Source: Nocardioides baculatus
GTDB taxonomy: Bacteria > Actinomycetota > Actinomycetes > Propionibacteriales > Nocardioidaceae
Assembly (NCBI RefSeq): GCF_016735675.1
Contig: NZ_JAERSG010000001.1
Span: 868,001 to 932,000, forward strand
Reading direction: 5' to 3'
Length of the DNA: 64,000 nt
Within the stretch, counting starts at the first letter, position 1, and every line of letters starts with the position of its first letter. The notes below the pieces were generated by a model. That model searched no databases and was not told where the DNA came from. It was given only the letters and a program-made list of their open reading frames with translations. The translations under genes and the position numbers were made by a program. Of the stretch, positions 57,760 to 64,000 are shown one piece after another.

Positions 57760-58419
57760 TCACCGGGTGTCGACGACCCCACCGGTCGCGCCACGCATGC
57801 CCTCCGACACCCGGCGGATCAGGTCGCTGGTGCCCGGGACGTCGGCCTCCCGCCCGTGCACGACGATCTCGACGTCGGCCTGGCCGCTCTGGTCGAGGTC
57901 CAGCCACCGCATGAAGCTGTGCCGCGCGTTGCCCTCGTTGCTGCGGTAGGTGTACTCCAGCGAGTCGGCGCCGCGGTCGAGGATGTCGACGTCCTCCTGC
58001 TCGCGCTCGAGCCGCTCGATCCGGACGTCGATGGCGTCCTCGATGGTGATGTCCTGGCTGTTGATCTGCTCGATCCGCATGACGTAGGTGTTGTTGGACG
58101 TGCCGGGCTGCTTCCACTTCCACTCGTTGGTGGCGTTGGCGTTGGTCGACCAGCCGACCGGGGCGGGGAAGCTGATCTCGAACTTCCCCGAGCCGCGGGT
58201 CTCGGTGCGCATCTGCAGGCCGGGCTGGAGGGGCGGGTCGTCCGGGTCCTTGGCCGGCGGCAGCTCGGCCTCGACGGGGTACTGCGGGTTCGCGGCCGGC
58301 AGGGGCGCAGCGGTCCCGTCGCCGATCGAGGAGTCGCGGGTCGCGCCGGACGCGGCGTACCCGCTCCCGGTGCCGATCGCCAGGAGCGCGACCACCACCA
58401 CAGGCCCCCGCCAGTCCAT
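57760..58419 (-). CDS. Exported single-helix protein, paralogue 2
   Basis: 219 residues, co-linear with paralogue 1: anchor DWRGPVVVVALLAIGTGSGYAAS, then FEISFPAPVGWSTNANATNEWKW, RIEQINSQDITIEDAIDVRIERLERE and RNSEG-like strand ending HSFMRWLDLDQSGQADVEIVVHGREADVPGTSDLIRRV. Length and motif order equal paralogue 1, so this is a tandem duplication. ATG 58419 follows TAGAGT (58426-58431) by 6 nt. The two genes are transcribed towards the kinase gene's end. No family assigned. Confidence 0.8.
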   Translation of the reverse strand: MDWRGPVVVVALLAIGTGSGYAASGATRDSSIGDGTAAPLPAANPQYPVEAELPPAKDPDDPPLQPGLQMRTETRGSGKFEISFPAPVGWSTNANATNEWKWKQPGTSNNTYVMRIEQINSQDITIEDAIDVRIERLEREQEDVDILDRGADSLEYTYRSNEGNARHSFMRWLDLDQSGQADVEIVVHGREADVPGTSDLIRRVSEGMRGATGGVVDTR

Positions 58420-58425
58420 GCGCCA

Positions 58426-58431
58426 ACTCTA
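58426..58431 (-). promoter_or_regulatory. -10 box of probable leaderless paralogue-2 mRNA
   Basis: TAGAGT on the minus strand, 6 nt before ATG 58419. Confidence 0.45.
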
Positions 58432-58500
58432 GGCGACGGGCGGCTGGTCCGGACCACGCCAGGCGCAGGGGCCGTCAGCAGCGCCGCTCGTCGCCCGTCC

Positions 58501-58506
58501 TACGGT
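58501..58506 (+). promoter_or_regulatory. -10 box of probable leaderless amidohydrolase mRNA
   Basis: TACGGT, 6 nt before ATG 58513, with no ribosome site. Confidence 0.45.
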
Positions 58507-58512
58507 GGGCGC

Positions 58513-60015
58513 ATGCTGATCCGCGACGCGCGCCTGGTGGCCCTCACGGCTGCGGTCGACGGCCCCGCCGACGCGGGGCCCGTCGACGTACGCATCGAGG
58601 ACGGCGTCGTCACCGAGGTCGGTCCCGCGCTGCCCCCGCGCGCCGACGAGCCGTCGTACGACGCCGGCGGGCGCTGGTTGATGCCGGGCCTCTGGGACCA
58701 GCACGTGCACCTGGGCCAGTGGACGCTCGCGTCGGCGCGCCTCGACCTGGCCTCCGCCCGGTCGAGCGCCGAGGCCGTCGCCGCGGTCCGCGAGCGGCTG
58801 GCGGAGTGGCCCGACCTCCCGGTGATCGGGTGGGGCCACCGGCCGACTGCGTGGCCGGACAACCCCGCCGTGTCCGACCTCGACGCGATCGGCACCGACC
58901 AGCCGATCGTGCTGATCGCCGGCGACGGGCACCACGGCTGGCTCAACACGACTGCGCTGCACATGCTGGCGCTCTCGACCCGCGACAGTGTCGTGAGCGA
59001 GGGGGAGTGGTTCCAGGCCTACGGACGGCTCGCGGGCGTGATGGGCTCGGACGGCACCGGACCCGACGCCTACCGCCGCTCGATGGAGGCCGCCGCCGCG
59101 CAGGGGGTCGTCGGGCTGGTCGACCTCGAGTTCAGCGGCGGGGTCGCCGACTGGGTGGAGCGGTGGTCCGCGGGCGCAGACCTGCTCCGGATCCGGCACG
59201 CCTGCTACGCCGACGGCCTCGACGACGTCCTCGCGCGCGGGCTCCGGTCCGGTGATCCCCTCGGCGACGACCCGCGCCTCACGATGGGTCCGCTCAAGAT
59301 CATCAGCGACGGATCGCTCAACACCCGGACGGCCTGGTGCTGCGAGCCCTACGCCGAGAAGGCGGTGCCGGGGTTCGAGGAGGGCCAGCCCAACCAGACG
59401 CCCGCCGAGCTGCGCGCGCTGCTCGCCCGGGCGGCCGAGGGCGGGCTCGACGTGGCCGTCCACGCGATCGGCGACCGTGCGGTCACCGAGGCGCTCGACG
59501 CCTTCGCCGACACCGGTGCCCGCGGCGGCATCGAGCACGTCCAGCTCACCACCCGGGACGACGTACGCCGCCTCGCCGAGCTGGGCGTCCGCGCCAGCGT
59601 GCAGCCCGCCCACCTCCTCGACGACCGCGACGTCACCGAGCGGCTCTGGCCCGGGCGCGCCGAGCGCTGCTTCCCGCTGCGCTGGATGCTCGACGCCGGC
59701 GTCGACGTGGTGCTCGGCTCCGACGCCCCGGTCTCCCCGCTCGACCCGTGGCTGGCGGTCGCGGCCGCCGTCCACCGCTCGGGTGACGAGCGCGAGCCCT
59801 GGCACCCCGAGCAGTCGATCACCGCCCGCGAGGCGCTGGCGGCCTCCACCGACGGCTGGGGAACGGTCGCGGCCGGCCAACCCGCCGACCTCGTCCTCCT
59901 CGACGCCGACCCCCTCGACGGGACCGGCGACCGCGCGCACGCGGAGGCGCTGACGGCCTTCGCCGACCACGTCGTGGTGACCTGGGTCGCCGGCGAGACG
60001 GCGTACTCCCGCTAG
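58513..60015 (+). CDS. Amidohydrolase (YtcJ-like, amidohydrolase_3)
   Basis: 500 residues. The N-terminal beta-sandwich is LIRDARLVALTAAVDG ... VRIEDGVVTEVGP. The metal site DQHVHLGQWTL (HxH) is followed by GDGHHGWLNTTAL, KIISDGSLNTRTAWC, VHAIGDRAV, IEHVQLTT and VLGSDAPVSPLDPW. The C-terminus, TDGWGTVAAGQPADLVLLDADPLD, returns to the sandwich. Such enzymes hydrolyse amides or exo-cyclic C-N bonds; substrate unknown. It converges on the PucR gene and the two stop codons overlap (TAG/CTA at 60012-60015). Confidence 0.9.
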   Translation: MLIRDARLVALTAAVDGPADAGPVDVRIEDGVVTEVGPALPPRADEPSYDAGGRWLMPGLWDQHVHLGQWTLASARLDLASARSSAEAVAAVRERLAEWPDLPVIGWGHRPTAWPDNPAVSDLDAIGTDQPIVLIAGDGHHGWLNTTALHMLALSTRDSVVSEGEWFQAYGRLAGVMGSDGTGPDAYRRSMEAAAAQGVVGLVDLEFSGGVADWVERWSAGADLLRIRHACYADGLDDVLARGLRSGDPLGDDPRLTMGPLKIISDGSLNTRTAWCCEPYAEKAVPGFEEGQPNQTPAELRALLARAAEGGLDVAVHAIGDRAVTEALDAFADTGARGGIEHVQLTTRDDVRRLAELGVRASVQPAHLLDDRDVTERLWPGRAERCFPLRWMLDAGVDVVLGSDAPVSPLDPWLAVAAAVHRSGDEREPWHPEQSITAREALAASTDGWGTVAAGQPADLVLLDADPLDGTGDRAHAEALTAFADHVVVTWVAGETAYSR

Positions 60016-61190
60016 GCCAGGGCCAGGGTCGCGTCGAGGACGAAGGCGGGGTCCTCGAGCCGGTCGCCGTAGACCTCCCGGAGCTGCTGCACGCGGTAGC
60101 GGACGGTCTGCGCGTGGACGAAGAGCTCCTCGGCGACCGCCTCGCGGCGGCCGTGGTGCAGCAGCCAGCTGCGGAGCGTGTCGGTGAGCTTCTCGGCGGT
60201 CGAGGGGCGCAGGTCCGCGAGCGGGGCGAGCACCCGGGCGCGCAGGTCGGCGCGGGCGTCGGCGTCGGCGCCGAGGACGAGGGCGGCGAGGTGGTCGTCG
60301 GTGTCGACGAGCCCCGACAGCCCGAGGGCGGCGCAGCGGACCGCCCGGCGGTGGGACGCACCCACCTCGAGCCACGGGGTCGACGGCCCGACGACGGCGT
60401 CGGTGCCGCGGAGCGCGCGCAGCAGCGCCGGACGGGCCGTGGCGGATCCGGTGCCGGGCACCAGCAGCGAGGCGTGTCCCTCGGGCAGGCCGGGTACGTC
60501 GTCGGGCTGGAGGGTCGCGGCGTCGAGCGCGGTCAGCGCATGGGAGACCTGCGACTCCTGGAGCACGACGGCGGTCAGCGCGCCCGGCGGCTCCCACCCG
60601 GCGCGCTCGGCGGCGGCGTTGACGGCGTCGGCGGGGGCACCGGTGAGCAGGGCCCGGGCGAGCCGCTCGAGGTTGCGCTGCCGGATCCGGCCACTGCTCT
60701 CGAGCTCGTCGGTGTGCCCGGCCACGGACGCGGCGGACAGCTCGTCGATGTAGGCGAAGACGAGCTCGGCGAAGCGGGCGAGCTGGCCCGCGTCCACCCC
60801 CGCCTCGACCGCCACGTCGGCCATGTGGTGCCACGACGACCGGGCGCCGATGCGGTAGGCGGCGAGGAGCGCCTCGACCGTACGTCCCTGGCGGGCCTCG
60901 CCGCGGCCGAGCTGGTAGGCGCCCTCGATCGCCGGCGCCTTCGGCGCCTCGGCGTCCAGCCGGGTCGCGAGGGTGAGGAAGCCGCCGAGCGCGAGCTGCA
61001 CCGCGTTGCGGATCACCTCACCCATCCGCCCGCTCCACGCGCCGGCATAGCTGGGCACCTCCTCGACGATCGAGAGGACGGCGCTGTCGGCGATGCCCGC
61101 CAGGTGCTGGCGCAGGGCGCCGGCCACGGCGGGGTCCAGGCCCACCACGGTCTGCATTTGTGTGGTGGGACGCACAGGTCGAGTGGCCAT
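60012..61190 (-). CDS. PucR-family transcriptional regulator
   Basis: 392 residues. N-terminal sensory part (about 1-160), a central GGDEF-like CdaR/PucR domain (about 165-300) and the C-terminal PucR HTH: EKLTDTLRSWLLHHGRREAVAEELFVHAQTVRYRVQQLREVYGDRLEDP. ATG 61190 has GGAG upstream. It is divergent from the ferredoxin-reductase/desaturase operon, with one clear palindrome (61211-61227) in the shared 102-bp region. It is therefore the likely regulator of that operon and of itself. Confidence 0.9.
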   Translation of the reverse strand: MATRPVRPTTQMQTVVGLDPAVAGALRQHLAGIADSAVLSIVEEVPSYAGAWSGRMGEVIRNAVQLALGGFLTLATRLDAEAPKAPAIEGAYQLGRGEARQGRTVEALLAAYRIGARSSWHHMADVAVEAGVDAGQLARFAELVFAYIDELSAASVAGHTDELESSGRIRQRNLERLARALLTGAPADAVNAAAERAGWEPPGALTAVVLQESQVSHALTALDAATLQPDDVPGLPEGHASLLVPGTGSATARPALLRALRGTDAVVGPSTPWLEVGASHRRAVRCAALGLSGLVDTDDHLAALVLGADADARADLRARVLAPLADLRPSTAEKLTDTLRSWLLHHGRREAVAEELFVHAQTVRYRVQQLREVYGDRLEDPAFVLDATLALA

Positions 61191-61210
61191 CGGGACTCCG
61201 GAGGTCAAGA

Positions 61211-61227
61211 TTGTTCGCAACGAACAA
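61211..61227. promoter_or_regulatory. Operator for the PucR regulator
   Basis: TTGTTCGCAACGAACAA: perfect 7-bp arms around CAA. It lies 20 bp upstream of the regulator ATG and 65 bp upstream of the reductase ATG, next to TAGACT on the minus strand (61230-61235), a plausible -10 for the regulator. Confidence 0.7.
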
Positions 61228-61292
61228 GAGTCTAGCCCGGATTCACGTGGGGTGCGCAGGTAAGCCGGCCTCGATCGGGGCACTGTGTACCT

Positions 61293-62423
61293 ATGACCAC
61301 GACTCTCGAACCGCCCACGGGCAGCGCCCGCCGGAGCCGGCGACTGAGTGACCAGCTGGTGCGCGTCGCCGAGGCCGCCACCACGCCCTACCTCCCGTCC
61401 GACTTCATGGACCTCTTCGCCCCGCTCCGCTCGGGCGCCGAGCTCCGCGGCCGCATCGAGTCCGTGCACCCCGAGACCGCCGACGCCGCGACCATCGTGA
61501 TCCGTCCCGGAGCCGACTGGGCGGGTCACGTGCCCGGCCAGTACCTCCGGATCGGCATCGACGTCGACGGCGTACGCCAGTGGCGCGCGTACTCGCTCAC
61601 CCACGGCCCGCGCCGCGACGGCCGCATCTCCATCACGGTGAAGGCCGTGCCCGACGGGCTGGTGAGCAACCACCTCGTCCACGAGGCGCGCCCCGGCACC
61701 CTGGTCCACCTCGAGCAGGCGGCCGGCGAGTTCGTCCTCCCGCCCGCCGGGGGCAAGTTCCTCATGGTCACCGCCGGGTCCGGGATCACGCCGGTCATCG
61801 GGATGCTGCGCAACCTCTACCCGAGCACCGACGACGGCGTCCTGCGCCTGCCGCGCAGCGAGGTCCACGACATCGTCGTGGTCCACGTCGCGCCGAGCCA
61901 CCCCGACTCGATCTTCATCCGCGACCTCGAGGCGCTCGACGCCGCCGGCGCGATCCGCCTCGTCGCGCGGTACGACGACGAGCACGGCGTCCTCGACGTC
62001 GACCACCTGGCCGACCTCGTGCCCGACCTCGCCCAGCGCACGACGCTCGCCTGCGGGCCGGCCGGCCTGCTGGACGCGCTTGCCGTCCACCACGAGGCCG
62101 CAGGCATCACGCTGACCACCGAGCAGTTCCGCACCGCGCGGGTCGAGCCCGGCGACGGCGGCACGGTGAGCTTCACCTCGGGCACCAGCCTCGACCTCGA
62201 CGGCGCCACGCCGATCCTCGACGCGGCCGAGGAGGCAGGCATGTTGATGCCCAGCGGCTGCCGGATGGGCATCTGCATGGGCTGCGTCATCCCGCTGCGC
62301 GAGGGCAGCGTGCGTGACCTCCGCAACGGCGCCATCACCACCGCAGTTCCGGGCGAGACGGGCGACATCAAGGTGCAGACCTGCATCAACGCCGCCGCCG
62401 GCCCCTGCCACATCGACCACTGA
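61293..62423 (+). CDS. Ferredoxin/NAD(P)H oxidoreductase with 2Fe-2S domain
   Basis: 376 residues. FAD-binding barrel at about 45-145 (GHVPGQYLRIGIDVDGVRQWRAYSLTHG is the RxYS flavin motif), the NAD(P)H domain (GGKFLMVTAGSGITPVIGML), and a C-terminal plant-type 2Fe-2S ferredoxin with Cys323, Cys328, Cys331 (SGCRMGICMGCVIP) and Cys364 (VQTCIN). The order FNR-ferredoxin matches the electron-donor reductase Rv3230c that serves the desaturase DesA3 in mycobacteria. The desaturase gene follows by 29 nt, so this enzyme supplies its electrons. Confidence 0.92.
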   Translation: MTTTLEPPTGSARRSRRLSDQLVRVAEAATTPYLPSDFMDLFAPLRSGAELRGRIESVHPETADAATIVIRPGADWAGHVPGQYLRIGIDVDGVRQWRAYSLTHGPRRDGRISITVKAVPDGLVSNHLVHEARPGTLVHLEQAAGEFVLPPAGGKFLMVTAGSGITPVIGMLRNLYPSTDDGVLRLPRSEVHDIVVVHVAPSHPDSIFIRDLEALDAAGAIRLVARYDDEHGVLDVDHLADLVPDLAQRTTLACGPAGLLDALAVHHEAAGITLTTEQFRTARVEPGDGGTVSFTSGTSLDLDGATPILDAAEEAGMLMPSGCRMGICMGCVIPLREGSVRDLRNGAITTAVPGETGDIKVQTCINAAAGPCHIDH

Positions 62424-62452
62424 CCCAGACTCCCCACCCCCAGGAGATCGAC

Positions 62453-63685
62453 ATGACCACGATCCAGAAGAAGGCCGTCCTCGGCCAGTCCAACCCGATC
62501 GCCCACCTCACCGAGGCCGACATCGAGCAGCTCGGCGTCGAGCTCGACGCGATCCGCCAGGACGTCCTCGACTCCCGGGGTGCCGCGGACTCGGCCTACA
62601 TCCGCCGCGTCATCGACACCCAGCGCAAGCTCGAGCTCGGCTCGCGCGCGGTGCTCCTCTTCAGCGCGTTCCCGCCGGCGTGGGTGCTCGGCACCCTCGG
62701 CCTGAGCGTCTCCAAGATCCTCGACAACATGGAGATCGGCCACAACATCCTCCACGGCCAGTGGGACTGGATGCGCGACCCCAAGATCCACTCCAGCACC
62801 TGGGAGTGGGACATGGCTTCGCCCGCCGAGCAGTGGAAGCACAGCCACAACGAGCTCCACCACACCTACACCAACGTCATCGGCAAGGACAACGACCTCG
62901 GCTACGGCATCATGCGCGTCGACGAGGACCAGCCGTGGACGCCGGCGTCGCTGGCCCAGCCGGTCTTCTGCTTCATCAACGCCGTCTTCTTCGAGTACGG
63001 CATCGCCGCCTACGACCTCGAGCTCGGCTCGGTCATCGCGAAGAAGCAGACCAAGGACCCCGACTTCCGCCGCCGCGCCAAGCAGGTGCTCGGCAAGATC
63101 CGCAAGCAGGCCACGAAGGACTACGTCGTCCACCCTGCCCTGTCGATCCCGACGGGCTCGTTCCTGCCGACCCTCGCGGCCAACTTCACCGCCAACATCG
63201 TGCGCAACCTCTGGTCGAACTCGGTGATCCTCTGCGGTCACTTCCCCGAGGGCGTCGAGACCTTCGAGAAGCGCTCGATCGAGGGCGAGACCAAGGGCGA
63301 GTGGTACGTCCGCCAGATGCTCGGCAGCGCCAACATCTCCGGGTCCAAGGCCTTGCACATCATGACCGGCAACCTCTCGCACCAGATCGAGCACCACCTG
63401 TTCCCGGACCTGCCGTCCAACCGCTACGCGGAGATCGCACCCAAGGTCCAGGCGCTCTTCGAGAAGTACGACCTCACCTACTGCGCGCGTCCGATGCCCC
63501 AGCAGGTCGCGTCGGCCTGGCACAAGGTGATCCGCCTGTCGCTGCCGAACGGGTGGATGAAGACCACGAACGCGAAGAACGCGCCCCAGCAACTTGCCAT
63601 CCTCTACAAGATGGCGACCGGTGACCGGCGTACCCGTCGCCTGCTCGGACGCAAGCTGGAGAGCGAAGCACGGGCCGCTGCCTGA
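62453..63685 (+). CDS. Membrane acyl-CoA desaturase (DesA3-like)
   Basis: 410 residues. Three histidine boxes of membrane di-iron desaturases are present: GHNILH (His97, His101), HSHNELHH (His132, His136, His137) and HQIEHH (His310, His314, His315). Membrane helices lie around 64-90 and 165-250. NDLGYGIMRVDEDQPW and FPEGVETFEKRSIEGETKGEWYVRQML are family stretches. It introduces a double bond in a long-chain acyl-CoA, drawing electrons from the preceding reductase. RBS CAGGAGA precedes the ATG. In this genome the double bond could feed the CFA-type methyltransferases at 4009-6719. Confidence 0.92.
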   Translation: MTTIQKKAVLGQSNPIAHLTEADIEQLGVELDAIRQDVLDSRGAADSAYIRRVIDTQRKLELGSRAVLLFSAFPPAWVLGTLGLSVSKILDNMEIGHNILHGQWDWMRDPKIHSSTWEWDMASPAEQWKHSHNELHHTYTNVIGKDNDLGYGIMRVDEDQPWTPASLAQPVFCFINAVFFEYGIAAYDLELGSVIAKKQTKDPDFRRRAKQVLGKIRKQATKDYVVHPALSIPTGSFLPTLAANFTANIVRNLWSNSVILCGHFPEGVETFEKRSIEGETKGEWYVRQMLGSANISGSKALHIMTGNLSHQIEHHLFPDLPSNRYAEIAPKVQALFEKYDLTYCARPMPQQVASAWHKVIRLSLPNGWMKTTNAKNAPQQLAILYKMATGDRRTRRLLGRKLESEARAAA

Positions 63686-63795
63686 CGCCCAACCTTCCTT
63701 GGGGTGGGTACTTCCGAGTTCCCGCCCCTCAGGGGGCCGGCGCTCGTAAGGTGCTCCCTGACGCAGCCGTGGGGGCTGCCAACTCGGAGGTCCTC

Positions 63796-64000
63796 TTGCG
63801 CGCCCTCGCACGCCTGCAGCACGTCATCGTCCGCTTCGCCCTCGTCGTGCTCGTCCTCTGCGCGCCGGCCCTGGTGGCGATTCCTGCGACCGCCGCGACC
63901 ACGGGCGGCATCTCGGGAACGGTCACGAGCTCCGGCACGGGACTGCCGGGAATCTCTGTCTCCTACTACGCGCTGGGTCAGTGGGGGTGGCAGTCCGCTG
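63796..64000 (+). CDS. Secreted protein, 5' part only
   Basis: The TTG at 63796 has GGAGG 5 nt upstream. It encodes a Sec signal (FALVVLVLCAPALVAIPATAA) and the start of a domain reading GGISGTVTSSGTGLPGISVSYYALGQW, the opening strand pattern of carboxypeptidase-regulatory-like/SdrD_B beta-sandwich repeats found in adhesins and wall proteins. The rest lies beyond the window. TAAGGT occurs at about 63748, roughly 45 bp upstream, as a possible -10. Confidence 0.75.
   Translation, partial: MRALARLQHVIVRFALVVLVLCAPALVAIPATAATTGGISGTVTSSGTGLPGISVSYYALGQWGWQSA

Overview
The window is a very GC-rich chromosome segment (about 70 percent or more by eye). GTG and TTG starts, ATGA/GTGA overlaps, ZAS-type anti-sigma factors, a HelD/HelR-type ATPase, an MprAB-like two-component system, a DesA3-like desaturase with its reductase and DivIVA-domain proteins all point to an actinobacterium. 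The gene style fits Nocardioidaceae (Nocardioides-like); this is inference from content, not from a marker gene. I saw no rRNA, tRNA, CRISPR array, transposase or prophage block.

Layout. 1-1310: frameshifted cupin gene, glyoxalase-like gene and AraC regulator. 1541-3170: ECF sigma factor with a membrane-anchored anti-sigma-like partner carrying a Lys-Pro-Thr repeat tail. 3239-12486: a compact, all-minus-strand SigK locus made of a Mo-oxidoreductase, a fasciclin lipoprotein (MPT70/83 type), sigK, rskA, an FAD oxidoreductase fused to DUF1365, two cyclopropane-synthase-like methyltransferases and a DUF1295 protein. The Mo-oxidoreductase and fasciclin genes carry the same promoter, CCATCC-N15-CCGAAC. 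12543-21884: mixed housekeeping genes (enoyl-CoA hydratase, SDR, a duplicated exported-protein gene with one truncated copy, a HelR-like ATPase, a GH16-like secreted enzyme, flavin reductase, EamA transporter). 21955-28762: sugar epimerase, PhzE-like chorismate enzyme, sulfatase and a PabA/PabB-like pair. 28820-30950: mprAB. 31116-39750: a small uncharacterised pair, fructosamine kinase, tyrosine phosphatase, VanZ-like protein, HisC, an ArsR-controlled MFS exporter, a metallophosphatase and a CPWA-type thiol transferase.

39796-44153 is the least ordinary region. It holds successive small cassettes for exported proteins (two with near-identical Tat-type signals). Four of them share a promoter motif, TCAAGG-N7-YAGRTA, and four copies of one double-hairpin terminator separate them. 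Downstream lie a 2-oxoacid dehydrogenase operon (44328-48018), an epimerase, a coiled-coil/DivIVA pair (49187-51698), a 66-67 bp repeat cluster, and an operon of ECF sigma factor, M1 lipoprotein peptidase and fused acyl-CoA carboxyltransferase. That operon diverges from a Ser/Thr kinase gene through overlapping -10 elements. The window ends with two paralogous exported proteins, an amidohydrolase, a PucR regulator with a clear palindromic operator facing a ferredoxin-reductase/acyl-CoA-desaturase operon, and the start of a secreted protein.

A theme across the window is leaderless expression: at about sixteen genes a TANNNT-like -10 box ends exactly 6 or 7 nt before the start codon. A second theme is long-stem hairpins without a U-tract just after operon ends.
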